Shown here: positions 1-7,764 of the stretch, in pieces | Layout: each line of letters begins with the position of its first letter | How positions within the stretch are numbered: position 1 is the stretch's first letter | Assembly: GCA_945901155.1 (NCBI GenBank) | Contig: CAMDKO010000018.1 | Location: forward strand, 1-35,337 | DNA from: Pedobacter schmidteae | GTDB lineage: Bacteria; Bacteroidota; Bacteroidia; Sphingobacteriales; Sphingobacteriaceae | DNA length: 35,337 nt | Reading direction: 5' to 3' | Translations under genes and position numbers: made by a program | Notes under the pieces: generated by a model | Databases searched by the model: none | What the model was told of the DNA's origin: nothing | Seen by the model: only the letters and a program-made list of their open reading frames with translations

Positions 1-3000
1 TTAGTCACATTTAGGATGGGTAAATATATAGGTTTCAACATTTCCCTGAGGAATAGTGAAGCTTTCAGACCTGTTCATCTGCCACCAGAAGAGGTTGCGT
101 GATTTTTCCCTGCTAATCGTTTCATTCATTGTGGCCGAATCATAAACTCTTCCATTAATGATTACGTATTTAATTTTTTCAGTGTTCCGGATATCATCCA
201 GAGGATTAGCATCTAAAATGATCATATCAGCTAGTTTACCATTCTCTAATGAGCCAATTTCCTTTCCCATACCCAAATGCTCTGCTCCATTTAATGTTGC
301 ACTTCTGATTGCCTGAAGGGCTGACATACCTCCCTGAGCAAACATCCAAAGTTCCCAATGTGCTCCAAGGCCTTGAAGTTGTCCATGTGCACCCAGATTT
401 ACTTTGGTTCCACCATCCTGTAAAACTTTTGCAGCTCGTGCAACATTTATATGGCCATAATCAGCAAATGCTGATGTAGTTCTTCTTCTTGATCTTGAAT
501 CAATAATTGATCTGGGTGTAAAGTTTAATAATCGCTCATTTTCCCAAACATTGGTTCTGTCATACCAATAATTTTCGCCTGATTGTGCTCCATAAGCCAC
601 AATCAAAGTTGGTGTATATGATGTTGTGCTTTTATTCCATAAGGTATTTACATCTTTATAAAGTGGAGCAGGAGGGATATTGTGTTCTATACTGGTATGT
701 CCATCCTGAACATGAGTGATATTATGAACAAAGGTTGATCCACCTTCAGGAACTACCTCTAATTGCAATTCTCTTGCTGCCTGAATGATCTGTTGACGTT
801 GATCACGCCTTGGCTGGTTGTATGATTTTACAGAAAATGCACCAACGGCTTTCATTCTTCTTAGTGCCGAACGTGCATCTTCAATACTGTTTACTACCGT
901 TTTAAAGTCGCCATCTGCACCATAAATAATGGTGCCTGTAGAATAAACCCTAGGTCCAATCATCGTTCCGGCTTTAACCATATCTGCTTGACTGAAAACC
1001 ATTTCTGTATTTGCCGATGGATCATGAGATGTGGTAACACCAAAGGCAAGGTTTGCAAAATAACTCCAGTCTTGCTGAGGGGAAACACCATCATAGCTTG
1101 CTCTTAAATGACTATGCACATCAATCAGACCCGGCATAATCGTTTTTCCTGTACCATCGATCAATTTAGCATCAACAGGTATGGCTATTTTGGAACCAAT
1201 AGCAATGATTTTATTATTTTCAATAATAATAGTACCATTCTCAATTACTTCATCGCCTTTCATGGTGATGATTCTTGCATTTGTTATGGCAATTTTACCT
1301 TCTGGTCTATCTGATATAAGTTTAAGTTGCAAGTCTATTCCTAAAGTATCAGGACGATTAACTTTATCGTTTGCTCCTCCAAGAAAAGCAAATGAATTCT
1401 TTATTTCTTTTGAGAAATAACGTGATCCTAAGGTCCAGTTTAAACGTTCTGAATCTTTGCTCCAATGTATGTAAGTGCCTGCATCTTTACTGACTTTAGT
1501 AATGGGTAAAGATTTGTTTCCGGATGAAAGGTCTAAAGGCATGCCAACAGTAACTAATGGAGTGATATAAACGTTAAATAATTCATTAAACGCGATCCAC
1601 TTACCATCTGGGCTTGGGTTAAACACATTCGCATAAGTTGAGGTATAATGAGTTCGGATAGTTCCACCATTAAGATCTGCACTCTTTAAGGCTTTTTTAC
1701 TTCCCTCAGAACTCTGGAAAAATATTCGACTATCATCCGAACTAAAGATAGGCCTGATGCCATTGTCAAGCACTTTTGAAGCAGTGCCACCTTCAGTTGC
1801 TATCATATAAATTCCTGGATTTTTACCAAAAGGATATCCTAGTACATCATTCCCAACACCTTTCCGATAAACGATTTTATCACCTTTATTTGAAAACTTA
1901 GGGCTATAATAGTATCCTTTTTCTGGGGTCAATTTGGTTAAAACAGTATCTTTAAGGCTTAACTTCATGATTGAGCCTCTATTTTCATCACTCCAGTTTA
2001 CGTAGATTAGGTATTTACCATCAGGACTAAACTCAGGTTCAAACTCAAATTCTGTACTGGTAGAAATGCGCTCAGCTTTACCATCAGGTATATTTTTTAG
2101 ATAAATAAATCCTGCAGCATTAAAAGCAACTCTTTTTCCATCAGGAGATGTTGTTAACTGCCGGATCATTTTTACATCAAACTCATCATTGAAAACTTTT
2201 TGTTCAAAATGCAAAGCATCCATTATCGTTTGATTAACGGTAACATCAAATGGTATTTCAGTTAAATATTGAGTTAGAACTTCAAGATTCCTGATTTTTC
2301 CTTGTGCATAGAAAATGATATTCTTACTATCAGGGGTCCATGCAAAATTAGGATATGGCCCGAAAATAGCCCATGCCTCTTGCATATCATGAGTAAGGTT
2401 ATCATACACAGACCATTCTTCGCCAGTTTGCAGATCCTGTATAAAGAGCTCAGATTTTAAACGTACTCTTCTAACAAATGCAAGAAATTTTCCATCAGGT
2501 GAGAGTTCCGGACGAATAGCACCACCATCACCACCTGCAACAGTTTCAATTTGACCTGTTAGTCTGTTTAAACGGCGAATATTATAAATTTCTCCGTTAG
2601 GATCTTTATTGTATTGAAAATTGGGTCCCTGACTTACGTCTTCAGAGAAATAAACAAATTTTCCATCAGGTGAAACTTCAGGCTCACCAGCATCCTGCTG
2701 ATCATTTTTTCTTTTTGTTAGCTGCACACCTTCTCCACCTCCGGCAATATGGTACATCCACATCTCACCAGCTCCAAGTGATCGGCCACTTGTAAAATGT
2801 TTTCTGGCAATGAGATATTGATTATCTATAGACCATGTTGCATTATTAAGTAGCCTAAAATTTTCTTTTGTTATTGCTCTTTTTCCGGATCCGTCAACAT
2901 TCATGACCCAAATATTATCTCCTCCGTCTTTATCGCTGGTATAAGAAATAAATTTGCCATTTGGGCTGAACCTTGGTTGTACTTCTGAAGCCATTCCTCC

Positions 3001-3240
3001 GGCAAGTATAATGGCTTTCCCTCCGGTTATGGGCATTTTGTAAATATCTCCAAGTAAATCAAAAACAATTTCTTGACCATCGGGACTTACATCTAAATTC
3101 ATCCATGTACCTTCATTGGTTTGAAAAGTTAATGATTTAGACGGACCTGTAGGTTTTTCTACATTCCATTTTGGACTTGTTTGAGCAAACACTTGTGAAC
3201 TCAGAAATATACTAAAAACTAAAAATATTGATCTATTCAT
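1..3240 (-). CDS. Secreted TolB-like beta-propeller / amidohydrolase fusion protein
   Basis: A 1079-residue exported protein. I chose the ATG at 3240 because it opens directly onto a signal peptide (MNRSIFLVFSIFLSSQVFAQ); an in-frame codon 24 bp upstream would put a polar extension before it. Residues ~40-640 hold many TolB/WD40-like PD40 repeats (recurring SPDGK-F motifs). Residues ~660-1050 form an amidohydrolase domain with the metal-binding HSH at ~706-708 in PGLIDVHSHL, later histidines in VHNITH and SIEHN, and the C-terminal GSLENGKLADMIILD signature. The usual strand-8 Asp (GTD) is not seen; the region reads NLGAHGQLQG. The fused architecture is known in Bacteroidota and is annotated as amidohydrolase or imidazolonepropionase-like; the substrate is unknown, perhaps a cyclic amide or dipeptide in the periplasm. 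The stop codon lies exactly at the left edge, so the gene is complete. It is divergent from recQ. Confidence 0.9.
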   Translation of the reverse strand: MNRSIFLVFSIFLSSQVFAQTSPKWNVEKPTGPSKSLTFQTNEGTWMNLDVSPDGQEIVFDLLGDIYKMPITGGKAIILAGGMASEVQPRFSPNGKFISYTSDKDGGDNIWVMNVDGSGKRAITKENFRLLNNATWSIDNQYLIARKHFTSGRSLGAGEMWMYHIAGGGEGVQLTKRKNDQQDAGEPEVSPDGKFVYFSEDVSQGPNFQYNKDPNGEIYNIRRLNRLTGQIETVAGGDGGAIRPELSPDGKFLAFVRRVRLKSELFIQDLQTGEEWSVYDNLTHDMQEAWAIFGPYPNFAWTPDSKNIIFYAQGKIRNLEVLTQYLTEIPFDVTVNQTIMDALHFEQKVFNDEFDVKMIRQLTTSPDGKRVAFNAAGFIYLKNIPDGKAERISTSTEFEFEPEFSPDGKYLIYVNWSDENRGSIMKLSLKDTVLTKLTPEKGYYYSPKFSNKGDKIVYRKGVGNDVLGYPFGKNPGIYMIATEGGTASKVLDNGIRPIFSSDDSRIFFQSSEGSKKALKSADLNGGTIRTHYTSTYANVFNPSPDGKWIAFNELFNVYITPLVTVGMPLDLSSGNKSLPITKVSKDAGTYIHWSKDSERLNWTLGSRYFSKEIKNSFAFLGGANDKVNRPDTLGIDLQLKLISDRPEGKIAITNARIITMKGDEVIENGTIIIENNKIIAIGSKIAIPVDAKLIDGTGKTIMPGLIDVHSHLRASYDGVSPQQDWSYFANLAFGVTTSHDPSANTEMVFSQADMVKAGTMIGPRVYSTGTIIYGADGDFKTVVNSIEDARSALRRMKAVGAFSVKSYNQPRRDQRQQIIQAARELQLEVVPEGGSTFVHNITHVQDGHTSIEHNIPPAPLYKDVNTLWNKSTTSYTPTLIVAYGAQSGENYWYDRTNVWENERLLNFTPRSIIDSRSRRRTTSAFADYGHINVARAAKVLQDGGTKVNLGAHGQLQGLGAHWELWMFAQGGMSALQAIRSATLNGAEHLGMGKEIGSLENGKLADMIILDANPLDDIRNTEKIKYVIINGRVYDSATMNETISREKSRNLFWWQMNRSESFTIPQGNVETYIFTHPKCD

Positions 3241-3269
3241 GTAATGATCTAATTGGTCACGCAATTTAG

Positions 3270-3298
3270 CAAATATTCATAGTTTTGGTATTATCAAA
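3270..3298 (-). promoter_or_regulatory. Candidate Bacteroidota promoter for the amidohydrolase gene
   Basis: On the minus strand TTTG (3295-3298) is followed after 17 nt by AATATTTG (3270-3277). This resembles the Bacteroidota -33 TTTG / -7 TAnnTTTG pattern with one or two mismatches in the -7 box. It would give a leader of roughly 20-25 nt before the chosen ATG at 3240, which supports that start. Confidence 0.35.
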
Positions 3299-3352
3299 TT
3301 TCTTCTCTTGAGTTATGATTTTTATTTTTAACCCTATACTGAATTCGTTTTT

Positions 3353-5254
3353 ATGACAATTCATCATATTCTTTCCAAATATTGGGGTTTTAGTAAATTT
3401 CGTCCTTTACAGGAGGATATTATCCAATCAGTTTTGGATGGAAAAGATACACTGGCATTGATGCCAACCGGTGGAGGTAAATCACTTTGTTTTCAGGTTC
3501 CTGCTCTTTTGAAACCTGGGATATGCATTGTAGTATCTCCCTTGATCGCATTAATGAAAGATCAGGTTGAGAATCTGAAAGAAAAAGGAATTAAAGCTAT
3601 AGCTATTATTTCAGGAATGGGGAAACGGGAGGTAGATATAGCTCTAGACAACTGTATTTATGGGGATATAAAATTTCTTTATTTGTCGCCTGAAAGGCTT
3701 TTATCTGAGCTAGTTAGGGTTAGGCTCAGACATATGCCAGTTAATTTAATCGCGATAGATGAGGCTCATTGTATTTCTCAATGGGGATATGATTTCAGAC
3801 CATCTTACCTACATCTTGCAGATCTTAGAGAAATACATCCCAATGTTCCCATTTTGGCTCTTACAGCAACTGCCACAGAAAGAGTTGCTGCAGATATTCA
3901 ACTAAAATTAAACTTTAAACAAGCTCAGATTTTCAGAAAGTCGTTTGAGCGAAAAAACCTTAGTTATCTGGTTTATAATGAAGAAAATAAACTTAGAAAA
4001 CTTTTTTCTATTGCCAAAAATGTAAAAGGAACAGGTATTGTGTATGTTCGAAACAGAAGAGAAACTCAGGAAGTTGCACGGCAGCTTACCATGCAAGGTA
4101 TTTCAGCTGATTTCTATCACGCGGGCTTGGATACCCCTTTAAGGATGAAAAAGCAAACCGCATGGAAAAATTCGGAGGTAAAGGTAATAGTTGCTACAAA
4201 TGCTTTTGGGATGGGTATCGATAAATCTGACGTTCGTTTTGTAGTTCATCTTGATCTTCCTGAAAGCCTTGAAGCTTATTATCAGGAAGCAGGAAGGGGA
4301 GGTAGAGATGAAAAAAAGGCTTATGCTGTTCTGCTTTATAATAATTCGGATGTATTACAACTTAAAAATAGATTTGAACAACAATATCCTTCTATTGAAG
4401 AAATCAAACAGATCTATCATCATTTGGGCAATTATTATCAGCTGGCATTTGGTGCTGGAGAAGGCTTATCATTGGAATTTGACCTTGCTGATTTTTGCAA
4501 TCGGTTTAAACTAGACCCATTCCGAACCTTGCATGGTCTTAAATTTCTGGAGCATGATGAATATATTGCCTTGACTGAAACTGTTTTTTTAGCCTCTAGA
4601 GTTCAGGTACTTTCAAATTCAGCAGATCTTTATCGATTCCAGGTTGAACAACCCACTTATGATCAGTTTATCAAGGTATTATTAAGATCATATGGTGGTA
4701 TTTTTGATCAATTGTCGGCTGTTAAGGAAAGCGATCTTGGTAAAAGACTGGGTATTAATAGAAATGAAGTAGTAAAGATTCTTCAAAAGCTTCAAACACT
4801 TCAGATCATTAATTATATTGAACAAACAGATAAACCTCATTTACTATTTATTAAACCGCGTGCTGATACATCACATCTTTTAATTGACAGAAGATATCAT
4901 GAAGATCGTTATCAGGTTCATCAATTACAGATTGAGTCGATTATCAATTATGTCGTTAATGATAAGTGCAGAAGTGAGCAACTGTTAAATTATTTCAATG
5001 AAGCTCATGCACCAATTTGTGGTGTTTGTGATGTCTGCCTACATAATAAAAAGGCTTCAAAAAAAGCTGGAAATGCTGATGAATTAATTAAATTGATACT
5101 CAATGAGCTAACTAAGAAGCCTTTACACCTGAGTCAATTAATCGAATCTTTGCATAATGGTACTGATAATGAAAAATTAAATGTTGTCCGTATGTTACTT
5201 GATGCGGGCACTATCAAGGTAAATGGGGAGTATTATTATTTAGAAAATATATAA
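3353..5254 (+). CDS. recQ: ATP-dependent DNA helicase RecQ (HRDC-less paralogue)
   Basis: A 3'-5' superfamily 2 helicase for recombination and fork repair. The order is GF-K-FRPLQ (motif 0, residues 11-20), Walker A TGGGKS (39-44), DEAH (136-139) in IDEAHCISQWGYDFRPSY, motif III ALTATAT, then the second RecA domain with TNAFGMGIDKSDVRFVVH and the arginine-rich EAGRGGRD. A winged-helix/zinc region follows; the zinc ligands are visible in NDKCRSEQ and in CGVCDVC. The C-terminal ~70 residues look like a small helical or winged-helix tail and no HRDC domain is recognisable. At 633 residues it matches the shorter of the two RecQ forms common in Bacteroidota, which often carry an additional HRDC-bearing copy elsewhere. 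The start at 3353 is a Met just before the conserved N-terminal helix. The gene stands alone, divergent from the amidohydrolase. Confidence 0.95.
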   Translation: MTIHHILSKYWGFSKFRPLQEDIIQSVLDGKDTLALMPTGGGKSLCFQVPALLKPGICIVVSPLIALMKDQVENLKEKGIKAIAIISGMGKREVDIALDNCIYGDIKFLYLSPERLLSELVRVRLRHMPVNLIAIDEAHCISQWGYDFRPSYLHLADLREIHPNVPILALTATATERVAADIQLKLNFKQAQIFRKSFERKNLSYLVYNEENKLRKLFSIAKNVKGTGIVYVRNRRETQEVARQLTMQGISADFYHAGLDTPLRMKKQTAWKNSEVKVIVATNAFGMGIDKSDVRFVVHLDLPESLEAYYQEAGRGGRDEKKAYAVLLYNNSDVLQLKNRFEQQYPSIEEIKQIYHHLGNYYQLAFGAGEGLSLEFDLADFCNRFKLDPFRTLHGLKFLEHDEYIALTETVFLASRVQVLSNSADLYRFQVEQPTYDQFIKVLLRSYGGIFDQLSAVKESDLGKRLGINRNEVVKILQKLQTLQIINYIEQTDKPHLLFIKPRADTSHLLIDRRYHEDRYQVHQLQIESIINYVVNDKCRSEQLLNYFNEAHAPICGVCDVCLHNKKASKKAGNADELIKLILNELTKKPLHLSQLIESLHNGTDNEKLNVVRMLLDAGTIKVNGEYYYLENI

Positions 5255-5301
5255 AAAATGGCATACCAATACATCCTTAATTTTCATATTGCCCTTGAAT
5301 T

Positions 5302-5325
5302 GCACATAGGATTATGTGCTCCTTT
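5302..5325 (+). terminator. Weak hairpin downstream of recQ
   Basis: GCACATA (5302-5308), a 4-nt loop and TATGTGC (5313-5319) form a perfect 7-bp hairpin followed by TCCTTTT. The T tract is short and interrupted, so this is only a possible recQ terminator. The rest of 5255-5510 is AT-rich. It contains one small near-perfect palindrome (AATCTT-G-AAGATT at 5412-5424) and no credible ORF. Confidence 0.35.
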
Positions 5326-5510
5326 TATGAACTAGACAAGTTGAAGCTCCGGTAAGATCACAATTAATGAATTAGGAAAGTTGATTTTAAATGAAATTAA
5401 TTAAACATAATAATCTTGAAGATTGATTATTTTCTTTATTTTCAACACTATATAATTCAAATTCATCATTTTTTTCAGGCTAAAATTTGATTAAAATTTC
5501 TTGATCTAAC

Positions 5511-6821
5511 ATGCGAAATAATAAAGATACCATTAAGGCTTGGGCCATGTTTGATTGGTCAAATTCTGCCTATAACCTGGTAATTACTTCAACAATTTTC
5601 CCAGCGTATTATACCATCATTACTACAACCGAGCAAAATGGCGATAAGGTTATGTTTTTTGGGACTGAATTTACAAATACTGCTCTTTCAAACTATGCGC
5701 TTTCAGCAGCTTATCTGATTATGGCATTACTTCTGCCGGTATTATCATCTATTGCAGATTTCAGAGGCAATAAAAAGGTGTTTATGATGGTCTTTACCTA
5801 TATTGGAAGTTTTGCTTGTGCAGGTTTATTCTTTTTTAAGCTCGAGACACTAGAATTAGGTATCATTTGTTTTACCCTTGCTGCTATTGGGTATATAGGA
5901 GGAGCTATGTTTAATAATTCATACTTGCCTGAAATAGCTTCAGTTGATCAACAAGATAAGGTAAGTGCTAAAGGATTTGCATATGGATACGTAGGCAGTG
6001 TTTTATTGCAAATTATTTGCTTCGTTTTTGTTTTAAAGCCTGAATTATTTGGTATTACTGACCCTTCCTTGCCAGCCCGTTTATCGTTTTTACTGGTCGG
6101 TATATGGTGGATATCGTTTTCTCAGATCCCATTTAAAAAACTTCCTGCAGGAAGCCCTAATTACAATAAATTATCTGAAATTGATGTTAAAAGTGGCTTT
6201 CAAGAACTTATCAAAGTATGGCATCAATTAAAAGAAATGACTATTCTGAAAAGATTTTTACTGGGATTCTTTTTTTACTCAATGGGAGTGCAAACCATAA
6301 TGCTTGTAGCGGCTGGATTTGGTGAAAAGGTTCTGAAACTGGGAACCGCTAAATTGATCGCAATCATTCTGATTATACAGATTGTAGCTATCTTGGGGGC
6401 ACTGATCATGTCATATTTTGCAAAGAAATATGGCAATATCCAGGTTATTATCGCAGTTATAGTAGTTTGGATTGGAGTTTGTGCTGGAGCCTATTATATA
6501 CAAAATGAGGGTCAGTTTTATGCTGTAGCTGTTATTGTGGGATTAGTTATGGGAGGAATACAATCTATCTCAAGATCTACTTATTCCAAATTTTTACCTG
6601 AAAATACTCCTGATACCGCTTCATTCTTTAGTTTTTATGATGTTACTGAGAAAATGGCAATTGTGATTGGTTTATTCAGTTTTGCATATATCGAAGAATT
6701 TACAGGAAGTATGCGAAATTCAGCAATTAGTCTTGCTGGGTTTTTTATTATAGGTTTATTGATTTTAGTGTCAATATTTTTTATAAAAACAGAATCTTCA
6801 ACTTCCTTAGCTAAGGATTAG
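5511..6821 (+). CDS. MFS transporter, UMF1 / Atg22-like family
   Basis: A 436-residue inner-membrane protein with about 12 predicted hydrophobic segments. The N-terminus AWAMFDWSNSAYNLVI is diagnostic of the bacterial UMF1 (unknown major facilitator) family related to the yeast vacuolar amino-acid effluxer Atg22. Between the first helices are SIADFRGNKK, corresponding to the MFS loop 2-3 signature (D-R-G-K), and later GGIQSISRSTYSKFLPENT, another conserved stretch of this family. A small-molecule efflux role, perhaps amino acids, is inferred from the eukaryotic homologue only. The start at 5511 is the only Met before the conserved DW motif. The LutA-like gene begins 38 bp downstream on the same strand, so the two may be co-transcribed. 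Confidence 0.85.
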   Translation: MRNNKDTIKAWAMFDWSNSAYNLVITSTIFPAYYTIITTTEQNGDKVMFFGTEFTNTALSNYALSAAYLIMALLLPVLSSIADFRGNKKVFMMVFTYIGSFACAGLFFFKLETLELGIICFTLAAIGYIGGAMFNNSYLPEIASVDQQDKVSAKGFAYGYVGSVLLQIICFVFVLKPELFGITDPSLPARLSFLLVGIWWISFSQIPFKKLPAGSPNYNKLSEIDVKSGFQELIKVWHQLKEMTILKRFLLGFFFYSMGVQTIMLVAAGFGEKVLKLGTAKLIAIILIIQIVAILGALIMSYFAKKYGNIQVIIAVIVVWIGVCAGAYYIQNEGQFYAVAVIVGLVMGGIQSISRSTYSKFLPENTPDTASFFSFYDVTEKMAIVIGLFSFAYIEEFTGSMRNSAISLAGFFIIGLLILVSIFFIKTESSTSLAKD

Positions 6822-6859
6822 TTTTTTTTCTGAATTTAGTACTGTTTAAGAAATTACCT

Positions 6860-7582
6860 ATGACTGTCGAATTATTCATTCCCTGTTTTATTGACCAACT
6901 TTATCCTCAGACAGCTTTTAATACCATCAAAATTCTTGAAAAAGCTGGATGTAAAGTGGTTTATAATACAGAACAAACCTGTTGCGGACAACCAGCATAC
7001 AATGCAGGTTTCTGGGAAGAAGCAAAAATAGTTGGTGGTAAATTCCTGAATGATTTTTCTGAAACTAATTATATTGTATCACCATCTGCCTCTTGTACAG
7101 GGATGGTCAAAAATTCTTTTAATGATCTGTTTACTAACACAGCAGTTCATAATAAATGTAGAGCTATTCAAAGTAATATTCATGAGTTAAGTGATTTCCT
7201 CGTTAATATTATTCAAAAGGATTATTTCGGTGCTGAACTTGAAGGAAAGGCTGTGTACCATGATTCTTGTGCTGGTTTAAGAGAATGTAATATTAAAGCT
7301 GAACCGAGGCAATTATTAAGTAAAGTTCATGGACTTGAACTAGTAGAAATGAAAGATACTGATGTATGTTGTGGATTTGGTGGCACATTTGCTGTTAAAT
7401 TTGATGGTATTTCAAGTGCAATGGCAGAACAAAAGGTAAATAATGCTTTAGAAATGAGTGCTGACTATATAATTTCTACAGATTCTTCATGTTTATTAAA
7501 TTTGCAAGCCTATATTGATCAGCATGATCTAAAGGTTAAAACAATGCATATTGCAGATGTTTTAACTCATGGATGGGGGTAA
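6860..7582 (+). CDS. LutA/YkgE-like (Fe-S)-binding oxidoreductase subunit
   Basis: A 240-residue cytoplasmic protein with two cysteine-rich CCG (DUF224) domains: CCGQPAYNAG at residues 41-50 and CCGFGGTF at ~170-177. Additional cysteines lie in FIPCF (residue 9), YHDSCAGL (~134) and STDSSC (~209). This is the LutA fold: in Bacillus subtilis LutABC oxidises L-lactate to pyruvate, and related subunits occur in glycolate oxidase and heterodisulfide reductase. The full family length is present. Neither LutB (ferredoxin-like plus CCG) nor LutC is adjacent; the neighbours are an MFS transporter and thrS. It is therefore either a partner of a LutBC encoded elsewhere or part of another redox complex. 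The family call is secure; the substrate is inferred. Confidence 0.88.
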   Translation: MTVELFIPCFIDQLYPQTAFNTIKILEKAGCKVVYNTEQTCCGQPAYNAGFWEEAKIVGGKFLNDFSETNYIVSPSASCTGMVKNSFNDLFTNTAVHNKCRAIQSNIHELSDFLVNIIQKDYFGAELEGKAVYHDSCAGLRECNIKAEPRQLLSKVHGLELVEMKDTDVCCGFGGTFAVKFDGISSAMAEQKVNNALEMSADYIISTDSSCLLNLQAYIDQHDLKVKTMHIADVLTHGWG

Positions 7583-7585
7583 TGC

Positions 7586-7648
7586 TTAGGCCTTAACGAT
7601 TTTTTTAAACAGCTTCATAAATTTTGCTCCTCCAATTTTAGTTCCCAT
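7586..7648 (-). other. Possible 20-residue basic peptide or gene remnant
   Basis: On the minus strand an ATG at 7648 opens a 20-codon frame ending at 7586 (MGTKIGGAKFMKLFKKIVKA), rich in Lys and ending in an amphipathic helix-like tail. The same frame is open upstream to a stop at 7676-7678. It lies in the gap between the LutA-like gene and thrS, with no visible start signals. It could be the decayed 3' end of a former gene, a small peptide, or chance. I do not recognise it. Confidence 0.15.
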
Positions 7649-7676
7649 TTTAGCAGCAAAATTCTTTATAAAATCC

Positions 7677-7684
7677 TATTTTTG
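7677..7684 (+). promoter_or_regulatory. Candidate -7 element of the thrS promoter
   Basis: TATTTTTG matches the Bacteroidota -7 consensus TAnnTTTG exactly. I see no good TTTG -33 box at the usual 17-21 bp spacing. If used, transcription would start near 7690 and give thrS a leader of about 65-70 nt. That leader would contain the first copy of the repeat described at 7699-7717. Confidence 0.35.
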
Positions 7685-7698
7685 TACTCGAAATGAAG

Positions 7699-7717
7699 AT
7701 CACTTTGTAGATGATCA
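7699..7717 (+). repeat. Upstream copy of a 19-bp imperfect direct repeat in the thrS leader
   Basis: This 19-mer (ATCACTTTGTAGATGATCA) recurs 47 bp downstream at 7746-7764 with one mismatch (C/T at the fifth base). The downstream copy contains the thrS start codon. In this upstream copy the same ATG-ATC is followed by ATT-TGA, making a three-codon ORF (7711-7722). Just before it, 7693-7710 reads as a five-codon ORF, M-K-I-T-L-stop. Each copy can also fold on itself through GATCA/TGATC-type arms. Confidence 0.7.
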
Positions 7718-7745
7718 TTTGAATTTTTTAAATCATAACTTATAA

Positions 7746-7764
7746 ATCATTTTGTAGATGATCA
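7746..7764 (+). repeat. Downstream copy of the 19-bp direct repeat, overlapping the thrS start codon
   Basis: ATCATTTTGTAGATGATCA matches 7699-7717 at 18 of 19 positions. The thrS ATG is at 7758-7760, preceded immediately by an in-frame TAG. The arms ATCAT and ATGAT around TTTGTAG could form a small hairpin that holds the initiation codon. Confidence 0.7.

Noticed and set aside
4251-4514. 87-codon plus-strand frame inside recQ
   Set aside because: Lies wholly in the RecQ helicase motifs in another frame; shadow of AT-rich coding sequence.
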